NCBI GenBank assembly: GCA_045657625.1
Contig: JAZOTM010000009.1
Location: 68,945 to 132,944, forward strand
From: JAZOTM01 sp045657625
Lineage (GTDB): Bacteria > Bacillota > Clostridia > Lachnospirales > Lachnospiraceae
DNA length: 64,000 nt
Direction of reading: 5' to 3'
Shown: positions 62,943-64,000 of the stretch, one piece after another
Numbering within the stretch: position 1 is the stretch's first letter
Layout: each line of letters starts with the position of its first letter
The notes under the pieces: model-generated
The model's database searches: none
What the model saw: the letters and a program-made list of their open reading frames with translations, nothing else
What the model was told of the DNA's origin: nothing
Made by a program: the position numbers and the translations under genes

Positions 62943-63365
62943 TTAGAGACTACGCAGCTGATTTTGCAGTTCTCTTTGAATCGCTTCCACTCTGCGAATC
63001 GCATCGTCGCACTGTTTTTTACCATTTTTGATTTTGGACTGCACCAAAATATCAGCCACAAAACCATCAAAGAAAAAATCAGCAAACGTGAGGAAATCAT
63101 TGATGTGAATCGAACTGTAGCCACTTACGTCCCGAAGTTCTTTACTGAATCTCTGGAGCGCGTATCTGGCATTGTCGATTTCACGCTCTGCATTTCCCAT
63201 TTTGCTGTGTTTCATCACTCCGGAAATCAAACCGCCGCCAAACATATCCACCAAACCCCAGTTCCCTGCACTATCCAAATATTTACTGGCGGAACGAAGA
63301 TGATTCAAGGCATCGTCTGCCGCAGCGATGGCCTCTCTTATTTCTTTTGCTTCTTTATCATTCAT
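62943..63365 (-). CDS. Conserved-type helical protein of unknown function
   Basis: A 140-residue protein without a known domain. AIAAADDALNHLRSASKYLD, the Gly-rich LVDMFGGGLISGVMKHSKM near 38, and long helices with heptad-like hydrophobics (VEAIQRELQNQLRSL) suggest a small bundle or coiled coil. AAAGGAG sits eight bases before the ATG. It is flanked by an unrelated flavin reductase and another unknown small gene. Confidence 0.65.
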   Translation of the reverse strand: MNDKEAKEIREAIAAADDALNHLRSASKYLDSAGNWGLVDMFGGGLISGVMKHSKMGNAEREIDNARYALQRFSKELRDVSGYSSIHINDFLTFADFFFDGFVADILVQSKIKNGKKQCDDAIRRVEAIQRELQNQLRSL

Positions 63366-63434
63366 AAATTAATCTCCTTTTAAAAAAATGGGATAACACT
63401 TCCATTCGTAAGGAAAACAATTCCTACATACTAT

Positions 63435-63767
63435 CTATTTCGTAATTCCTAATAATCTCGTTACAATTTCATACATAACAGCATAATCATCATCTGTATG
63501 TTCGTATCGAGCACAACATTTTCTTGGACTCGATGGTTCAGGATTTCTTTTAACTGAATCAGGAATCGGATGAAACTCCTTAAAAATATTTATATAAAAA
63601 TCTTTTTCCCCTTCTTCTGCTAATGCATATACCGCAAAATTACTTTTTTGATCTGTAATCCAAACATTTCTACCATTTTTCTTAAAATGTATATCTCTGG
63701 TTCCATTTGAATACTCTAAACCACGCTCTCTGAAATACTCAATTAATTCTTCATTTCTAGATGTCAT
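63435..63767 (-). CDS. Small protein of unknown function
   Basis: A 110-residue protein MTSRNEELIEYFRERGLEYS... with a beta-rich centre (NVWITDQKSNFAVYALAEEG) and two Cys residues (RKCCARY). No domain is recognised. AGGAGG precedes the ATG. It lies next to a likely insertion-sequence start at the right edge. Confidence 0.6.
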   Translation of the reverse strand: MTSRNEELIEYFRERGLEYSNGTRDIHFKKNGRNVWITDQKSNFAVYALAEEGEKDFYINIFKEFHPIPDSVKRNPEPSSPRKCCARYEHTDDDYAVMYEIVTRLLGITK

Positions 63768-63926
63768 TTTTTAACCTCCTAACAAACATCGGTAGTGTCA
63801 AATTTACTACCCATTTTTAGTTCTAAAACCTTGATTTATCGGGAGTTCAAAATAAAAAGAGCATTGACCTCCCTTTTTGGTATAATGTCAACGACCAAGA
63901 AGACACCCAGAAAGGAGCCAATGCTC

Positions 63927-64000
63927 ATGAACATTATACTTTATTTACTTCAACTCATTCAACAACTCTATCAACAGAATTGCTGGCTTATTAACTTCAT
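63927..64000 (+). CDS. Probable transposase, first codons only
   Basis: Twenty-four codons (MNIILYLLQLIQQLYQQN...) run off the right edge. AAAGGAG lies nine bases before the ATG at 63927. A TATAAT is at about 63882. A dyad GGTAGT / ACTACC at 63791-63811 might belong to an insertion-sequence end. The assignment as transposase rests on this layout and a remembered resemblance, so it is weak. Confidence 0.35.
   Translation, partial: MNIILYLLQLIQQLYQQNCWLINF

Overview
The window looks like a chromosomal segment of a low-to-moderate GC anaerobic Firmicute, most likely a Lachnospiraceae-type Clostridium. The support is the form of the housekeeping proteins (RecA, S21, RF3, AlaS), AGGAGG ribosome-binding sites before nearly every gene, a T-box leader, a Gram-positive LexA box at recA, and DUF4317-type and LuxS genes. 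Almost all genes lie on the minus strand; clear plus-strand genes are a ClC transporter, two small unknowns, a remnant and a possible insertion-sequence gene at the right edge. No rRNA, tRNA or CRISPR array was seen.

Region 1 (1-10000) is core: the start of RNase Y, recX-recA with a LexA-box promoter, prfC, rpsU, alaS, a small membrane protein, an MBL-fold hydrolase and malQ. Region 2 (10200-18400) holds a ClC-type anion transporter and a complete tryptophan operon in the order trpD-trpC-trpF::trpB-trpA-trpE-trpG, with trpF and trpB fused and a tryptophan T-box leader upstream. Region 3 (18500-32400) holds an acidic orphan protein, a five-gene galactoside operon (GTG-started TetR regulator, GH2 enzyme, a glycosyltransferase-like protein, GPH sugar symporter, GH36 alpha-galactosidase), acylphosphatase, a GlgX-type debranching enzyme, an MscL channel with an added zinc ribbon, and the mtnN/luxS pair.

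Region 4 (32400-56000) is accessory and richer in A and T. It contains several proteins of types tied to phage defence or mobile DNA: a 1545-residue DUF4011-helicase-Vsr protein like the single-gene Hhe system, a divergent small partner, an orphan CARF plus PD-(D/E)XK nuclease of the Card1/Can2 kind, a TPR hybrid histidine kinase with a two-receiver regulator, an overlapping HNH nuclease / HisE-like / MazG-like gene trio next to an HTH-SpoT-hydrolase fusion, a DUF2075 ATPase with a nuclease-like N-terminus, an FtsK protein with its gamma domain moved to the N-terminus, a WYL regulator and a diverged PcfJ-like protein. A gene with an in-frame stop also lies here.

Region 5 (56000-64000) mixes small metabolic genes with decayed ones: a frameshifted MmcQ/YjbR gene, YbaK/ProX-like deacylase, an SDR lacking its catalytic Tyr and Lys, a whole and a broken acetyltransferase, an ADP-ribose pair (ADP-ribosylglycohydrolase and a macrodomain-HTH fusion), the tail of an old-yellow-enzyme gene, a flavin reductase with an HxlR-like operator but no regulator, and the first codons of a probable transposase. 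The most promising leads for new biology are the orphan CARF nuclease, the HNH/HisE/MazG/HTH-SpoT cluster, the macrodomain-HTH plus glycohydrolase pair, and the permuted FtsK.
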